Of a stretch of 64,000 nt of DNA, positions 1 through 9,939 are shown one piece after another. Position 1 is the first letter of the stretch. Every line of letters starts with the position of its first letter. Source of the stretch: Helicobacter cappadocius (GTDB taxonomy: Bacteria > Campylobacterota > Campylobacteria > Campylobacterales > Helicobacteraceae); assembly GCF_030688855.1 (NCBI RefSeq), contig NZ_JAUYZK010000002.1, positions 124,001-188,000 on the forward strand, read 5' to 3'. A model generated the notes under the pieces. The model was not told where the DNA came from. It saw only the letters and a list, made by a program, of their open reading frames with translations, and made no database searches. The position numbers were made by a program, and so were the translations under genes.

Positions 1-686
1 GTGTAATGCACAAGACCTTCAACTCCTTCAACCTCTATAAACATCCCAAATGCTGTAATGCTTTTTATTATCCCCTTATAAATTTTGCCAGATTCAACAA
101 GTGTTTTGGCTACTTCAGATTGGTTTTTATCATCTATCTCAAAAAACCTTTTTCTTGATATAACTATAGAATCGTCATCAGGACGTATGTTTACCACACA
201 AGCCTTGATTTTTTTGTCAATATTTTTTGCATCATCCCTCAAAGAAGAGTTGAATTTAGGCATAAAGTACTCAATACCATCAGATTCAACAATATACCCT
301 CCCTTGTTTTTTCTGATAATTTTTCCTTCAATAACTTTATCTTTGTAATCTTCTCCAAGTTCTTTGATCTTTTCTTGCACTTTTTTACTACGAATAGCTT
401 TTTTGTAAGAAACATTAGGTCTCTCCCCTTTGCCCTGAGAGACATATACTTCTATTTTGTCACCTTCTTTGAATAAAAGATTTTCCCCTGAATCTTTTAT
501 TTCGGCAATATTTAATCTACCTTCTATTTTTTCCCCCACATCGATCATTGCATATTCACCGTTTATAGATACGATTACGCCATCCTTGATCGTTCCGCTA
601 TCATAGGATTTTTCGCTCTCTTCCAAAAGTTTTGCAAAATCTTCATTTTCTTCAAAACCTTCTAAGTTCTCTAAAACCACTCTCAT
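1..686 (-). CDS. rpsA: 30S ribosomal protein S1, partial (C-terminus outside window)
   Basis: S1 binds mRNA on the 30S subunit and helps translation initiation. About 228 N-terminal residues are present; the rest lies beyond the window edge. The visible part contains S1-type OB-fold repeats, with segments such as GTIKDGVIVSINGEYAMIDVG and GKIYKGIIKSITAFGMFIEVEG, the latter being a classic S1 motif start. The ATG at 686 follows AAAGGGAA, and an in-frame stop lies just upstream, so the start is well fixed. It sits upstream-to-downstream with ispH, as in H. pylori. The family assignment is firm; only truncation limits it. Confidence 0.93.
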   Translation of the reverse strand, partial: MRVVLENLEGFEENEDFAKLLEESEKSYDSGTIKDGVIVSINGEYAMIDVGEKIEGRLNIAEIKDSGENLLFKEGDKIEVYVSQGKGERPNVSYKKAIRSKKVQEKIKELGEDYKDKVIEGKIIRKNKGGYIVESDGIEYFMPKFNSSLRDDAKNIDKKIKACVVNIRPDDDSIVISRKRFFEIDDKNQSEVAKTLVESGKIYKGIIKSITAFGMFIEVEGVEGLVHY

Positions 687-727
687 CTGTTCCCTTTAAT
701 TTTTGATTTTTTAGGCATTTTAGCCAT
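683..727 (-). CDS. possible 14-residue leader peptide overlapping rpsA start
   Basis: A tiny ORF (MAKMPKKSKIKGNR) begins with ATG at 727, preceded by AAAAGGAA at good spacing. Its TGA overlaps the rpsA ATG as ATGA, so ribosomes finishing the peptide would be placed on the rpsA start. The peptide is strongly basic. No family is recognised, and it could simply be a chance ORF with a good Shine-Dalgarno. A role in coupling or S1 autoregulation is only inference. Confidence 0.25.
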   Translation of the reverse strand: MAKMPKKSKIKGNR

Positions 728-772
728 AGTTTCCTTTTAAAGCTATAAAATTTTTTTTGATTTTGAAAATTC

Positions 773-1597
773 TCATAAAGATTGGATTTTTTCCTTTACT
801 TTGTCAATAATCCAATCAGGGGTGGAAGCTCCCGCTGTTATTCCGCAGATATTTTTTCCTTCAAACCATCGCATATCTAAATCATTTTCATCTTCTACTA
901 GATAGCTATCAGTACAGTTTTGAAGTGCAATATTAAGAAGCTGTTTTGTGTTTGAAGAAGTTTTACCACCTACAACAATCATTACATCTACTTCTTTGCT
1001 CAGTTCTCTTGCGGATTCTTGGTTGTCTAGGGTTGCATTACAAATTGTATTAAATATTCTTGCTTCATAACAATGAGTGATGAGATAAGAAGCTATTTGA
1101 AGTAGATTGTTAGCTTGTTTAGTAGTTTGAGAGACTAGGGCTATTTTTTTTCCGATTTTTGCTTCCTTTAGTTCTTCCAATGAACTCACCACTATTGGCT
1201 GTGTGGTTGAATAGCTCATGACTCCTTTGACTTCTGGATGTGTTTTATCTCCAAAAATAATAATTTGATAACCTTCTTTGCTCATAAACTCTACAATTTC
1301 TTGAGGTTTGGTTACATATGGACATGTTGCATCAGTGATTTGAACATCTTTGGTTTTAAGATATTCTAAATCACCTTTTGGAATACCATGTGTTCTTATG
1401 ATGACATGCTCACCATTTTTTATCATTTGTGTGTCTTCTTCTACTCTTACGCCAAATTTTACCTCAAGTCTAGATATTTCTTTTGGATTATGGATGAGTG
1501 GTCCTAAGGTAATACTATTTTTTGTTTTTTCTGCGATTTGTATTGCACGTTTGACGCCAAAACAAAACCCATATTTTTTAGCTAATTTGATTTGCAT
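773..1597 (-). CDS. ispH: 4-hydroxy-3-methylbut-2-enyl diphosphate reductase
   Basis: IspH (LytB) makes IPP and DMAPP from HMBPP in the last step of the MEP pathway, using a 4Fe-4S cluster. The 274 residues match the usual family size. The three cluster cysteines are visible: near residue 12 in KYGFCFGVKRAI, in the middle in DATCPYV, and near the C-terminus in TICNATLDNQ. HTHPEVKGV carries a conserved active-site histidine region. The ATG at 1597 lies just after the aroA stop, with a GAGGT Shine-Dalgarno overlapping that stop, so translation is probably coupled to aroA. The order rpsA-ispH-aroA is that of H. pylori. Confidence 0.95.
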   Translation of the reverse strand: MQIKLAKKYGFCFGVKRAIQIAEKTKNSITLGPLIHNPKEISRLEVKFGVRVEEDTQMIKNGEHVIIRTHGIPKGDLEYLKTKDVQITDATCPYVTKPQEIVEFMSKEGYQIIIFGDKTHPEVKGVMSYSTTQPIVVSSLEELKEAKIGKKIALVSQTTKQANNLLQIASYLITHCYEARIFNTICNATLDNQESARELSKEVDVMIVVGGKTSSNTKQLLNIALQNCTDSYLVEDENDLDMRWFEGKNICGITAGASTPDWIIDKVKEKIQSL

Positions 1598-1606
1598 ATT
1601 GTAACC

Positions 1607-2896
1607 TCATTGATTTTGTATATTGGTGATTTTTTGAAGGATTTCTAAAAAATTTGGAAAGGATACATCAATACACTCCGAATCTTTTATTTTAGATCCA
1701 TTTAACAATCCTGCAATAGCAAAACTCATCGCAATTCTATGATCTCCATAGCTATCTAAAATACCAAATTTGAGTTCTCCGCCTTCTATGGAGTATCCAT
1801 CTTCAAATTCCTCGCATTCTATACCCATTTTTTTTAAATTTGTAATTACAGCTTTGATTCTATCGGTTTCTTTTACACGAAGTTCTTGAGCGTTTTTGAT
1901 CCTGCTTTTTCCTTTAGCAACTGCCATAGCAATACTTAAAGCAGGAATTTCGTCAATAAGCCAAGAAATATTTTCCTCAACATCGACCCCCTGTAGTGGT
2001 CTTTGTTCGACATAAATATTGCCAATATCTTCGTAATCTTTATTTGTGATCGTGTATTGTATTTTTGCACCCATTTTTTCAAGTATCTTGAATGCTTCTA
2101 TTCTTGTTTTATTGAGCAGGACATTTTTTAGCAAAACTTTAGAGTTAGGCACAATCGCTGCTGCAATTGCGAAAAAAAATGCACTAGATGGATCTGAAGG
2201 AATATTTATATTTAGAGGATCTAGCGGATGTTGTAATGGAAAAATTTCAATTCCATCAGTTGTATTTTTTATATTAGCACCCATTCCTTTGAGTATATTT
2301 TCAGTATGATCTCGGCTTAATTCAGGTTCTTTGAATTTTGAGATTTGATTTGTATTTAGTGCAGCTAGAATCATTGCACTTTTAATCTGAGCAGATGAAA
2401 TGGGACTTTGATAATCAAAGCCTTTTAGCTTTTGACCTATGATAGTCATAGGAGCTAAAGAATCTTGTTTTCTGGCGTAGATTTTTGCCCCGATATTTGT
2501 GAGTGGTTCTATAACTCTTTTCATTGGACGCACTTTTAAGTACTTATCTCCTGTAAGGACAAAGTAACCCTCTTGAGCACACAATAGTCCTGCATAAAGT
2601 CTGATAGCTGTTCCGGCATTTCCACAATCAAGAATATCGTTAGGCTCTTGGATTTTTTCTTTTGGAGGAGTGAATTTCATTTGATTTTGTGTTATTTCTT
2701 CCACTTGCAATCCAAGTTGTTTTGCTATCTTTATTGTGTTTAGGGTATCTTCTCCCAAAAGATAGTTTTTGACAACAGAAGGTTTATTGCTGAGCAAACT
2801 AAAAATCGCACATCTGTGAGAAATAGACTTATCAGAAGCAATATTTTCTAGTTCTAATTCAAATTTTTTTGTCATAAAAACTTCAGTTGTTCTCAT
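1607..2896 (-). CDS. aroA: 3-phosphoshikimate 1-carboxyvinyltransferase (EPSP synthase)
   Basis: AroA joins PEP to shikimate-3-phosphate in the shikimate pathway. The 429-residue protein shows the family signatures DKSISHRCAIF near the N-terminus, GNAGTAIRLYAGLL, the RVKETDRI loop and GDHRIAMSFAIAG near the C-terminus. The chosen ATG at 2896 has AAGGAAA seven bases upstream; an internal ATG at 2875 (MTKKFEL) would bring the N-terminus closer to shorter homologues but lacks as good a site. It is followed within 9 bases by ispH. Confidence 0.95.
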   Translation of the reverse strand: MRTTEVFMTKKFELELENIASDKSISHRCAIFSLLSNKPSVVKNYLLGEDTLNTIKIAKQLGLQVEEITQNQMKFTPPKEKIQEPNDILDCGNAGTAIRLYAGLLCAQEGYFVLTGDKYLKVRPMKRVIEPLTNIGAKIYARKQDSLAPMTIIGQKLKGFDYQSPISSAQIKSAMILAALNTNQISKFKEPELSRDHTENILKGMGANIKNTTDGIEIFPLQHPLDPLNINIPSDPSSAFFFAIAAAIVPNSKVLLKNVLLNKTRIEAFKILEKMGAKIQYTITNKDYEDIGNIYVEQRPLQGVDVEENISWLIDEIPALSIAMAVAKGKSRIKNAQELRVKETDRIKAVITNLKKMGIECEEFEDGYSIEGGELKFGILDSYGDHRIAMSFAIAGLLNGSKIKDSECIDVSFPNFLEILQKITNIQNQ

Positions 2897-2964
2897 TTAT
2901 TTTCCTTGTGAGTGAAGTTTTGAATTATGGGGTTTGTTTCGCATTTGTATTATAATCTCGCATT

Positions 2965-5334
2965 TTATTCTTTGAGCTTAGCATTGAAGTTGATACTTAT
3001 AATTTCAAGTACTTTTTGAGTGATCTCAGAAAAATCATTTTCCGTGAGTGTGCCCTCCATTGATTGAATTATTATGCGAATACTTAGTGCAATATAATTA
3101 TCCGTAGGAGATTCTTCATAGACATCTAGAGGATAGATATTTTTTAGATTTTTGATCTCAGCTTTTTTGACCTTTGTGGAAATTTCGTCAAAATAAATTT
3201 TTTTATCAATAAGTATGGTAATGTCTTTTTGCGTTGCAGGGTATTTGGAAAATTCTTTTGCAACAATATGTCTAGGTATGATTTTTTCAAAATCAACTTC
3301 ACAGAAAAATCCTTCATAGATTCCTAGTTCTTTTGTGAGAGTAGGATTGAGCTTACTTATGATCCCAGCTTTTTCTCCATCAATAAAAATTTTAGCACTT
3401 TGATATGGGTGAATTGTTTTGTTTATTTTGCCCTCATTTTCATTCAGAGGTTTGAGTTCAAAATCTCCGATGATAGAAGAAATGCTTTTGCAAAAATCAT
3501 AAAAATCCCAAACAATACCTTTTGGATAGGGGTAAACTTCTGGAGTTTTCAATCCATTAACCATAAATGCGACACTTGTCTTTTCGTGCCTATCTTCATC
3601 ATATATACTACCTATTTCAAATATTTTAATACTTTTATAATCAAAATTTTTGTTCCTTACAACAGAGTCAAGCATTGCTGGAATCAAAGAAGTTCTTAAA
3701 GTGTTCAATTCTGATGTGATGGGATTTTGCAGATCAAGATTTTCTTTGAGAGTGGGAAAACCAAGAGTTTGCAATTTTTCTTTTTGATAAAACAAATAGT
3801 GAATTGTTTCAATAAAGCCCATTGAAAGAGCTTTGGTAGCGATATTTCTCTGGTTCTTATAAGAAATATAGCCTTTATTGTGATAGGGTTTTTCAATGCT
3901 TAAATGAGGGGTTGAGGGAATATTTTGAATGCCATAAATACGTAAGAATTCCTCTGCAGCATCTTGCCTGGTTCTAATATCATGACGATAACTTGGGGGA
4001 ATAATACTGAAAAAATCATCATCACAAGTAGCTTTTATCCTAAAATTCAAACTCTTGAGAATTTTTGCGATTTCTTCTTTGTCGATATTTTTTCCTACAA
4101 TATTACAAATTGCACCAAAAGTTGTATTGATGATTGTATCTTCATATTCTTGTTTCACTTCTTGAACCCCAGAATATATGAGGCATTTTGTAAAATCTGA
4201 AAAATTTTTACATAAGCAGTTCATGCCTGTTTCTAATTGAGGGTTTGAACCTCTAGTAGAACGATAAACTAATGATTTGTTTTGCTTGGGTTTGTTTTTG
4301 AAGAGCATTTTTGAAATTGATATAGGATCAATATAGCTTGCTTCTATAATGAGGGTTTTGGGCAAAATATCAAGATTTTGATCAATCTGATTTCCTACAC
4401 CGATGATGGAAAGTTTTTTATCTAAAAAAACTGCTTCAAAACCATTTTCATCTTTTTTGATACTCAAAGATACCTCTACACCCTTACTTGATGAGATAAT
4501 CTCAGGATTTTCTATGGCATAAGCATTTAAAATAACCCCACTCATATAGGTGCTATATTCAATGATATTTTGGATAGGGTTTTTTTGCAATGTATTGTTA
4601 AATGCTAAACATAATTCGACTTCTAATGGAGTGTTGATTTGTTTGACTTCAATTACTTTATACAAGAGCGAAGATTGAATTTTTCCTTCAGTAAAGATTT
4701 GCAAGACTCTACCTACACCTAACGCGACACCTGAGTCTATTTCTTTGTAAGTATTGATCGGGAGATCAAAAATACAGCTGATTTCTCTGGCTATTCCTAG
4801 CACACATAGACAATCTCCCCTATTTGGAGTGAGAGAAATATCAATGATATGGTTATTAAATAAGGAATATTCTCTTAATTCTTTGCCTAATTCTAGCTTA
4901 CCTATACTTTCATCTAAAACCATAATCCCATCATTTATGTGAGGCAACCCAAGCTCAGTGCTAGAACAAATCATTCCATAGCTATCTACACCCCTAAGAT
5001 TGGCCTGTTGTATTTGTAATTCTCCACCTTTTATTTGTGGTAAGAGTGCCCCGATTAATGCTACAGGAACATATTGGTCTTTAGCGACATTTTTTGCACC
5101 ACATACAATCTGAAGTGTCTCATTGCCAATACAGACTTGACAAATATTGAGTTTATCTGCATCAGGGTGTGGATTTTTTTCGACCACTTTTCCTACGACG
5201 ACTTTTGGAGGTAATTCAATTTTTATACAAGACTCGACCTCAAGCCCGATACTGCTCAAAGTATCACAAAGTTTATGGATATCAATACCTGATATATTAA
5301 TAAATTTAGATAATAAATGGCTTGTGATAATCAT
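2965..5334 (-). CDS. pheT: phenylalanine--tRNA ligase beta subunit
   Basis: PheT is the large beta subunit of the alpha2-beta2 phenylalanyl-tRNA synthetase. The 789 residues fit the bacterial size. Visible are the N-terminal tRNA-binding EMAP-like domain (HPDADKLNICQVCIG, then QIVCGAKNV), the SLTPNRGDCL motif, a B5 region, and a C-terminal anticodon-binding FDX-ACB domain (FSKYPATQKDITILIDK). Its ATG shares one base with the TAA of pheS (TAATG), so the two subunits are translationally coupled, matching their 1:1 stoichiometry. Confidence 0.96.
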   Translation of the reverse strand: MIITSHLLSKFINISGIDIHKLCDTLSSIGLEVESCIKIELPPKVVVGKVVEKNPHPDADKLNICQVCIGNETLQIVCGAKNVAKDQYVPVALIGALLPQIKGGELQIQQANLRGVDSYGMICSSTELGLPHINDGIMVLDESIGKLELGKELREYSLFNNHIIDISLTPNRGDCLCVLGIAREISCIFDLPINTYKEIDSGVALGVGRVLQIFTEGKIQSSLLYKVIEVKQINTPLEVELCLAFNNTLQKNPIQNIIEYSTYMSGVILNAYAIENPEIISSSKGVEVSLSIKKDENGFEAVFLDKKLSIIGVGNQIDQNLDILPKTLIIEASYIDPISISKMLFKNKPKQNKSLVYRSTRGSNPQLETGMNCLCKNFSDFTKCLIYSGVQEVKQEYEDTIINTTFGAICNIVGKNIDKEEIAKILKSLNFRIKATCDDDFFSIIPPSYRHDIRTRQDAAEEFLRIYGIQNIPSTPHLSIEKPYHNKGYISYKNQRNIATKALSMGFIETIHYLFYQKEKLQTLGFPTLKENLDLQNPITSELNTLRTSLIPAMLDSVVRNKNFDYKSIKIFEIGSIYDEDRHEKTSVAFMVNGLKTPEVYPYPKGIVWDFYDFCKSISSIIGDFELKPLNENEGKINKTIHPYQSAKIFIDGEKAGIISKLNPTLTKELGIYEGFFCEVDFEKIIPRHIVAKEFSKYPATQKDITILIDKKIYFDEISTKVKKAEIKNLKNIYPLDVYEESPTDNYIALSIRIIIQSMEGTLTENDFSEITQKVLEIISINFNAKLKE

Positions 5335-6323
5335 TAAAATTGCTCCAATACTCTTAGATCTGTTTCAAAAAAACTTCGTAAATCACTTACTCCGCAAGTT
5401 AGCATAGCTAGTCTTTCTATACCCATCCCAAAAGCATATCCACTCGAGTTTTTGTATCCCACTGCTTCAAATACATACTCATCTACAACACCGCAGCCTA
5501 ATACTTCCAGCCAACCAGTTTGTGAACATACTCGGCAACCTTTCCCCTCACAGAATACACAGCTAATATCAACTTCTGCACTAGGTTCAGTAAAAGGAAA
5601 AAAACTAGAACGAAATCTAACTTTTACATCTCCAAACATATATTTCAAAAAATCTTCCAAAGTGTATTTGAGATTTGCAAAACTTGCCTTATCTCCCTTA
5701 TCTACCACTAAGCCTTCGACTTGATGAAACATTGGAGTATGAGTAAGATCATAATCACGCCTAAAGGTCGCACCAGGACAAATCATCTTGATGGGAGGTG
5801 TTTGAGATTGCATTGTGCGGATTTGGACAGGAGAAGTATGCGTACGTAAAAGCATTGAATCTTTGAAATAAAAGGTGTCTTGCATATCACGAGCAGGATG
5901 ATATTCTGGAAGATTGAGTGCGGAAAAATTATGAAAATCATCTTCAACCAAAGGTCCTGTACATAATTCGTATCCAAGATAAGTAAAATAAGCAATGATT
6001 CTATCTTTGGTATAACTGATTGGATGACCTATGATCTTGTGGGAGTTAGATGTAAATAAGCTTACATCAATTCTTTCTTGCTCTAATGCAAGTTTTAATT
6101 CAAGCATCTGAAATTGTGTTTTTTTTTCTTGATGAATACTCTCAAATTTTATCTTGAAATCATTGAGGGTTTTTGCTAGTTCTTTTTTTGTTTCACCTTC
6201 TAGAGATTTTAATTCTGAGAATTTTTGAGTAATGATCCCCTTTTTACCCAAGGCTTCTATGCGGATTGCTTCTAGCTCTTGTGAGTTTTGAGCATTTTTG
6301 AGTTTTTCTAATAATGTGTCCAA
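5334..6323 (-). CDS. pheS: phenylalanine--tRNA ligase alpha subunit
   Basis: PheS is the catalytic subunit of phenylalanyl-tRNA synthetase. The 329 residues contain an N-terminal coiled coil (about 1-85), then class II motifs: motif 2 around [24 protein letters not shown] and motif 3 in [32 protein letters not shown] cysteine-rich segment lies between them, which bacterial PheS enzymes often carry. It is first in the pheS-pheT pair, and the upstream region is shared with a divergent HIT gene. A few alternative start codons exist, but the coiled-coil N-terminus supports the ATG at 6323. Confidence 0.96.
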   Translation of the reverse strand: MDTLLEKLKNAQNSQELEAIRIEALGKKGIITQKFSELKSLEGETKKELAKTLNDFKIKFESIHQEKKTQFQMLELKLALEQERIDVSLFTSNSHKIIGHPISYTKDRIIAYFTYLGYELCTGPLVEDDFHNFSALNLPEYHPARDMQDTFYFKDSMLLRTHTSPVQIRTMQSQTPPIKMICPGATFRRDYDLTHTPMFHQVEGLVVDKGDKASFANLKYTLEDFLKYMFGDVKVRFRSSFFPFTEPSAEVDISCVFCEGKGCRVCSQTGWLEVLGCGVVDEYVFEAVGYKNSSGYAFGMGIERLAMLTCGVSDLRSFFETDLRVLEQF

Positions 6324-6403
6324 GTTAGCATCCTATAATTTATTTTCGCATTTTTTTAAACCAACATTTTTGAAATTTTAGTCAAATTAACTTTATAAAT
6401 AGA

Positions 6404-6409
6404 TATAAT
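6404..6409 (+). promoter_or_regulatory. -10 element (TATAAT) for the HIT gene
   Basis: A perfect TATAAT lies 28 bases before the TTG start of the HIT gene, in the pheS/HIT divergent region. No clear -35 is seen, which is normal for Helicobacter sigma-80 promoters. The transcription start would be near 6416. Confidence 0.55.
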
Positions 6410-6436
6410 TCTCAAAATTTAAAAAGGAGATATGGT

Positions 6437-6769
6437 TTGAATATATTTGAAAAAATTATCACTGGAGAGATCCCTTCTAAAAAAATCTTAGAAAACTCTA
6501 AATTCTTAGCTTTTCATGATATAGCACCAAAGGCTCCCATCCATGCTCTAGTAATCCCAAAACAATCCATCAAAGATTTCAACGCGATAACACCTGAACT
6601 AATGAAAGAAATGAGTGAATTTATTTTAGAAGTTGTAGAAGAGCTTGGTATTAAAGAAAGTGGCTATCGCCTGATTACTAATATCGGAAATGATGGCGGA
6701 CAAGAAGTTCCTCATTTGCATTTCCATATACTTGGAGGGGCGAAATTGAAATGGCCTGAGTTAATCTAA
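6437..6769 (+). CDS. HIT family nucleotide hydrolase (HinT-like)
   Basis: A 110-residue histidine-triad protein, probably a purine nucleoside phosphoramidase. The N-terminal FEKIITGEIPSKKILE and the C-terminal triad PHLHFHILGG (HxHxH) are diagnostic; the length equals that of small HinT proteins. The start is TTG at 6437, with AAGGAGA six bases upstream; the nearby ATG at 6432 is out of frame and stops after two codons. The gene sits between pheS and the NifS-like gene exactly as in H. pylori. Confidence 0.9.
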   Translation: MNIFEKIITGEIPSKKILENSKFLAFHDIAPKAPIHALVIPKQSIKDFNAITPELMKEMSEFILEVVEELGIKESGYRLITNIGNDGGQEVPHLHFHILGGAKLKWPELI

Positions 6770-6781
6770 AAAAGATTGATT

Positions 6782-8119
6782 ATGTTTAAAAAAAATAAAC
6801 TATTAAGTGAATTTTTTGCTCCCCTTATAGATGCTAGAGATGAAAAATTAAAGCAAATTCGCAGTGGCATTGTATTAGAAAAAGACACTAAATATTTTGA
6901 CTGGACAGGTTCTGGACTTGCTCATACTCTTATCGAAAAACGTGTCAAAAAACTACTACCTTATTATTCTAATACGCATTCAGAGGTTTCTACTCATTCT
7001 AAATTGATGAATGAGGTTTATTTGAAAAGCAAGGATGTTTTGAAAAAAAGCTTAGAACTAAATTCAGATTTTGTAGTTCTTTGTACTGGGTTTGGTGCTA
7101 CAGGAGCCATAAAAAGATTTCAGGAGATTTTAGGCATATATATTCCACCTAAAACTAAGCATGTTTTGGGTTTAGATGCAGAAAAAATAACCATTCCAAG
7201 AGTTCTCATAGGACCTTATGAGCATCATTCTAATGAGATTAGCTGGAGAGAGGGGCTTTGCAAGGTTGAACGTCTTGCATTAAAAGAAGGAGTATTTGAT
7301 TTAAAGGCACTAAAAGATGCATTGGACTTGCAGAAAAATATTAAAATTATTTCTTTTAATTTAGCTTCAAATGTAACGGGAATACTCGCACCTTATAGGG
7401 AAATTTCATCTTTAGCTAGAAAAAATAAAATCTTATTGGCATTTGATATGGCTAGTTCTTCACCTCATATGAATATATCCTCTGATTTATTTGATGCATG
7501 TTTTCTCTCACCTCACAAACTTTTAGGAGGGGTGGGTTCAAGTGGTTTATTGTGTTTGAGAAAAAATCTGATTGATACTAGTATTCCCCCTAGCTTTAGT
7601 GGAGGGGGTGTTGTAAAGTATGTTAGCAGAAAGACCCAAGAGTATTTTGAAGATGTGGATATTCGTGAAGAGGCTGGAACACCCGGATTACTTCAGCTTT
7701 ATCGTGCTGCTTTGGCGTATCAGTTGAGAAATGAGTATGGCTTAGAAGATATAATTCGTAGAGAAAATATACTCACACAGATGCTTCTTCACGAACTTCG
7801 CAATATTCCGGCTGTGAAGATATATGGCAATGGCGATGCTTCTAAAATAGGTATCATCTCTTTGAATGTAGGGGGAATATCTCCATATGACTTAGCCTTT
7901 GTTTTAAGTAGTGTTTATGGCATTCAAACTCGTGCAGGTTGTAGCTGTGCGGGTCCTTATGGACACGACTTACTTGATATGGAAGATGGAAGTTTTGATA
8001 CACTAAAGATAAAACCTGGTTGGTTGCGAATAAGTATTCATTATACACATTCACTTGAAGATTTGGAATATCTTGTAGATAGTTTGAAAAAGGCTATTAA
8101 AACATTACGTGGTGGTTGA
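6782..8119 (+). CDS. aminotransferase class V / NifS-like PLP enzyme
   Basis: A fold-type I PLP protein related to cysteine desulfurases (H. pylori NifS-like family). The 445-residue protein has FNLASNVTG, the cofactor aspartate in AFDMASSSPH, the Schiff-base lysine in SPHKLLGGVGSSG, and GCSCAGPYG near the C-terminus, where cysteine desulfurases keep their persulfide cysteine. It is longer than IscS-type enzymes and has an extended N-terminus. A TTG at 6776 is possible, but ATG at 6782 is preferred. It follows the HIT gene by 12 bases and converges on the TpsB gene with one base between. Substrate is not evident. Confidence 0.85.
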   Translation: MFKKNKLLSEFFAPLIDARDEKLKQIRSGIVLEKDTKYFDWTGSGLAHTLIEKRVKKLLPYYSNTHSEVSTHSKLMNEVYLKSKDVLKKSLELNSDFVVLCTGFGATGAIKRFQEILGIYIPPKTKHVLGLDAEKITIPRVLIGPYEHHSNEISWREGLCKVERLALKEGVFDLKALKDALDLQKNIKIISFNLASNVTGILAPYREISSLARKNKILLAFDMASSSPHMNISSDLFDACFLSPHKLLGGVGSSGLLCLRKNLIDTSIPPSFSGGGVVKYVSRKTQEYFEDVDIREEAGTPGLLQLYRAALAYQLRNEYGLEDIIRRENILTQMLLHELRNIPAVKIYGNGDASKIGIISLNVGGISPYDLAFVLSSVYGIQTRAGCSCAGPYGHDLLDMEDGSFDTLKIKPGWLRISIHYTHSLEDLEYLVDSLKKAIKTLRGG

Positions 8120-8120
8120 A

Positions 8121-9881
8121 TTATTCCCAATTAAAACCCAAATTAGCATAGAAATATCTTCCTTTTAGTGTATTTGGATTGTAAATGGGGTGGTATCCCC
8201 AAATTTCGGCATTAAAATATTTTCCCCAATAAAATTTCAATCCAACTCCCCCTCCTATGAGAGATCCATTATTCCTAGATACATAATCAGTGTTTTTATA
8301 AATATCCGTAGTATATCCCATGTCTAAGCCTATTGCAGGGGCTAGTGAAATTTTAAAAAAAGGAGGGAGGTAATAGGTAATATCATTTCGATTTAATATT
8401 CCCATTTCTCCATTTAAAACCAAACTATCAAAACCCCTAACGCTGTAGATTCCCCCTAGACCAAATTTTTCACTCGCATAAAGTCTGCCTCTTGAAACTT
8501 GTGTCTTTACAAGACTTGTATATGCTAAGTTTTGATTTAGAATTTTAAAGGGTGCATAAATATAAGCATCAATTGTAGGAATTGTGTAGAAAAAATCTGG
8601 ATATTGTTTTGAGTTTGTAAAATTATCCATAGAACCTAAGAATTTTATCCCTTGTTTGACGCCTAAGCTTAGATTGATAGACGCCCTAGAGATAAATCTA
8701 ATATAATTAATGTTTGCATATATATTGGTTAGATTTCTCCTCTGAGGAATAAGTTCAATATCTTCTATATAGTTTTTTGCCCATCTTTTTCCCAACCCAA
8801 GATTAAAGCTGATTTGATTGAGGTTATCTAAATAAATCAAAAAATTACCATTTACATCCATATTTGCAGAATAGCCATTGTAACTAAAGGTATTTTTATT
8901 CACTGATAAATTTTGAGCGTATTGAGAGTATGATCCACTGATAGAAAACAGAAATCTTCTAAAAGGAATACTGAAATCAGCTGAAACATAAAGATTGTGA
9001 GAATTTTTCCAATCAGGTGTGAGTAGACCATAAACACGTAATATCTCAGCAAGTAAAAGAAGATTTTCAACTCCAAATTGAAGCGAAGTTTGATAAATTC
9101 CAGTTGATGTTGAACCAGCATTATTGGCATTCAAAGAGGCGTAAATAGGAAGATTTTTGCTTTGGTTATTGATAGTGATTTTGGATTCTTTGATAGGGGT
9201 ATTTTTGTCAGCATTTATAGAAGAGATTTCTATGATTGGATTGAGAGTTTTTAGTCGTTTTAGATTGTAAAGCCCTCTGTCGATGGGTCTAATAGTAAAA
9301 ATATCTCCGGGTCTGATAGAGTAATCTTTTCCCCAAAATCGAGTTGTATTTTTTTTGTCCTTATATTCTATTTCTTTGAGGATAGAGGTTTGAAGAGTAA
9401 TGATTAGTTTTTTGTTGTTTAAATCTTGATCACTTACTCCAAAAACTGTGGTGATATAGCCTTTTTTGAGAGATTTTAATTTTAACTCATTCAAAAGTTC
9501 GGTGATTTTTTCTGCACTTAGACATTGGTGAGTGTAGGATTTTAGTATGGGAGTTAAGAATTTAAATTCTTTTTGTATTTTATCTTGAAGTGATAGCATG
9601 CTTGACTGAAGAGAGATTTTGTCAATATAAAAACAAACTGAAGAAGGATTTTTTGAGAGAGTTTGTGTATTTTTTTGAGTAGGCTGTTTAGGGATACGAT
9701 TTTTGAATTGTTGAAAATTTTGATAATCTAAAAAATCTTTTCTTTGATTATTGAGTTGTTCATTGACATCATTAGGATTATATAACAAATCTTTTGAATA
9801 AGCTTTAACATAAAGAGTTATTATTTGTATCAATATAAATAAAATTATCATCCATATTTTTATATATTTTATTATAACCAA
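8121..9881 (-). CDS. TpsB/CdiB-type outer membrane transporter (ShlB/FhaC family)
   Basis: This is the two-partner secretion pore (Omp85 superfamily) that exports the large exoprotein encoded divergently at 10110. The 586 residues begin with a hydrophobic signal segment, then a basic, glutamine-rich linker, a POTRA region with the FGVSDQDLNNKKLIITLQ strand-turn, and a C-terminal beta barrel. The barrel has the family GRLYASEKFGLGGIYSVRG element (the VRGF/Y loop in barrel strand 6) and ends in YFYANLGFNWE, a terminal aromatic as expected for BAM recognition. The start is TTG at 9881 behind TAGGAGA; the first in-frame ATG is ten codons later. The partner relationship follows from context and family knowledge. 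Confidence 0.9.
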   Translation of the reverse strand: MVIIKYIKIWMIILFILIQIITLYVKAYSKDLLYNPNDVNEQLNNQRKDFLDYQNFQQFKNRIPKQPTQKNTQTLSKNPSSVCFYIDKISLQSSMLSLQDKIQKEFKFLTPILKSYTHQCLSAEKITELLNELKLKSLKKGYITTVFGVSDQDLNNKKLIITLQTSILKEIEYKDKKNTTRFWGKDYSIRPGDIFTIRPIDRGLYNLKRLKTLNPIIEISSINADKNTPIKESKITINNQSKNLPIYASLNANNAGSTSTGIYQTSLQFGVENLLLLAEILRVYGLLTPDWKNSHNLYVSADFSIPFRRFLFSISGSYSQYAQNLSVNKNTFSYNGYSANMDVNGNFLIYLDNLNQISFNLGLGKRWAKNYIEDIELIPQRRNLTNIYANINYIRFISRASINLSLGVKQGIKFLGSMDNFTNSKQYPDFFYTIPTIDAYIYAPFKILNQNLAYTSLVKTQVSRGRLYASEKFGLGGIYSVRGFDSLVLNGEMGILNRNDITYYLPPFFKISLAPAIGLDMGYTTDIYKNTDYVSRNNGSLIGGGVGLKFYWGKYFNAEIWGYHPIYNPNTLKGRYFYANLGFNWE

Positions 9882-9939
9882 TTTATTTCTCCTATATATA
9901 AAATTCTACCCCATAAATAATTAATTATTATTTAAGTTT

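Noticed and set aside
6432..6440. ATG upstream of the HIT gene as start codon
   Set aside because: Out of frame with the HIT protein and followed at once by a stop; the TTG at 6437 has the right spacing to AAGGAGA.
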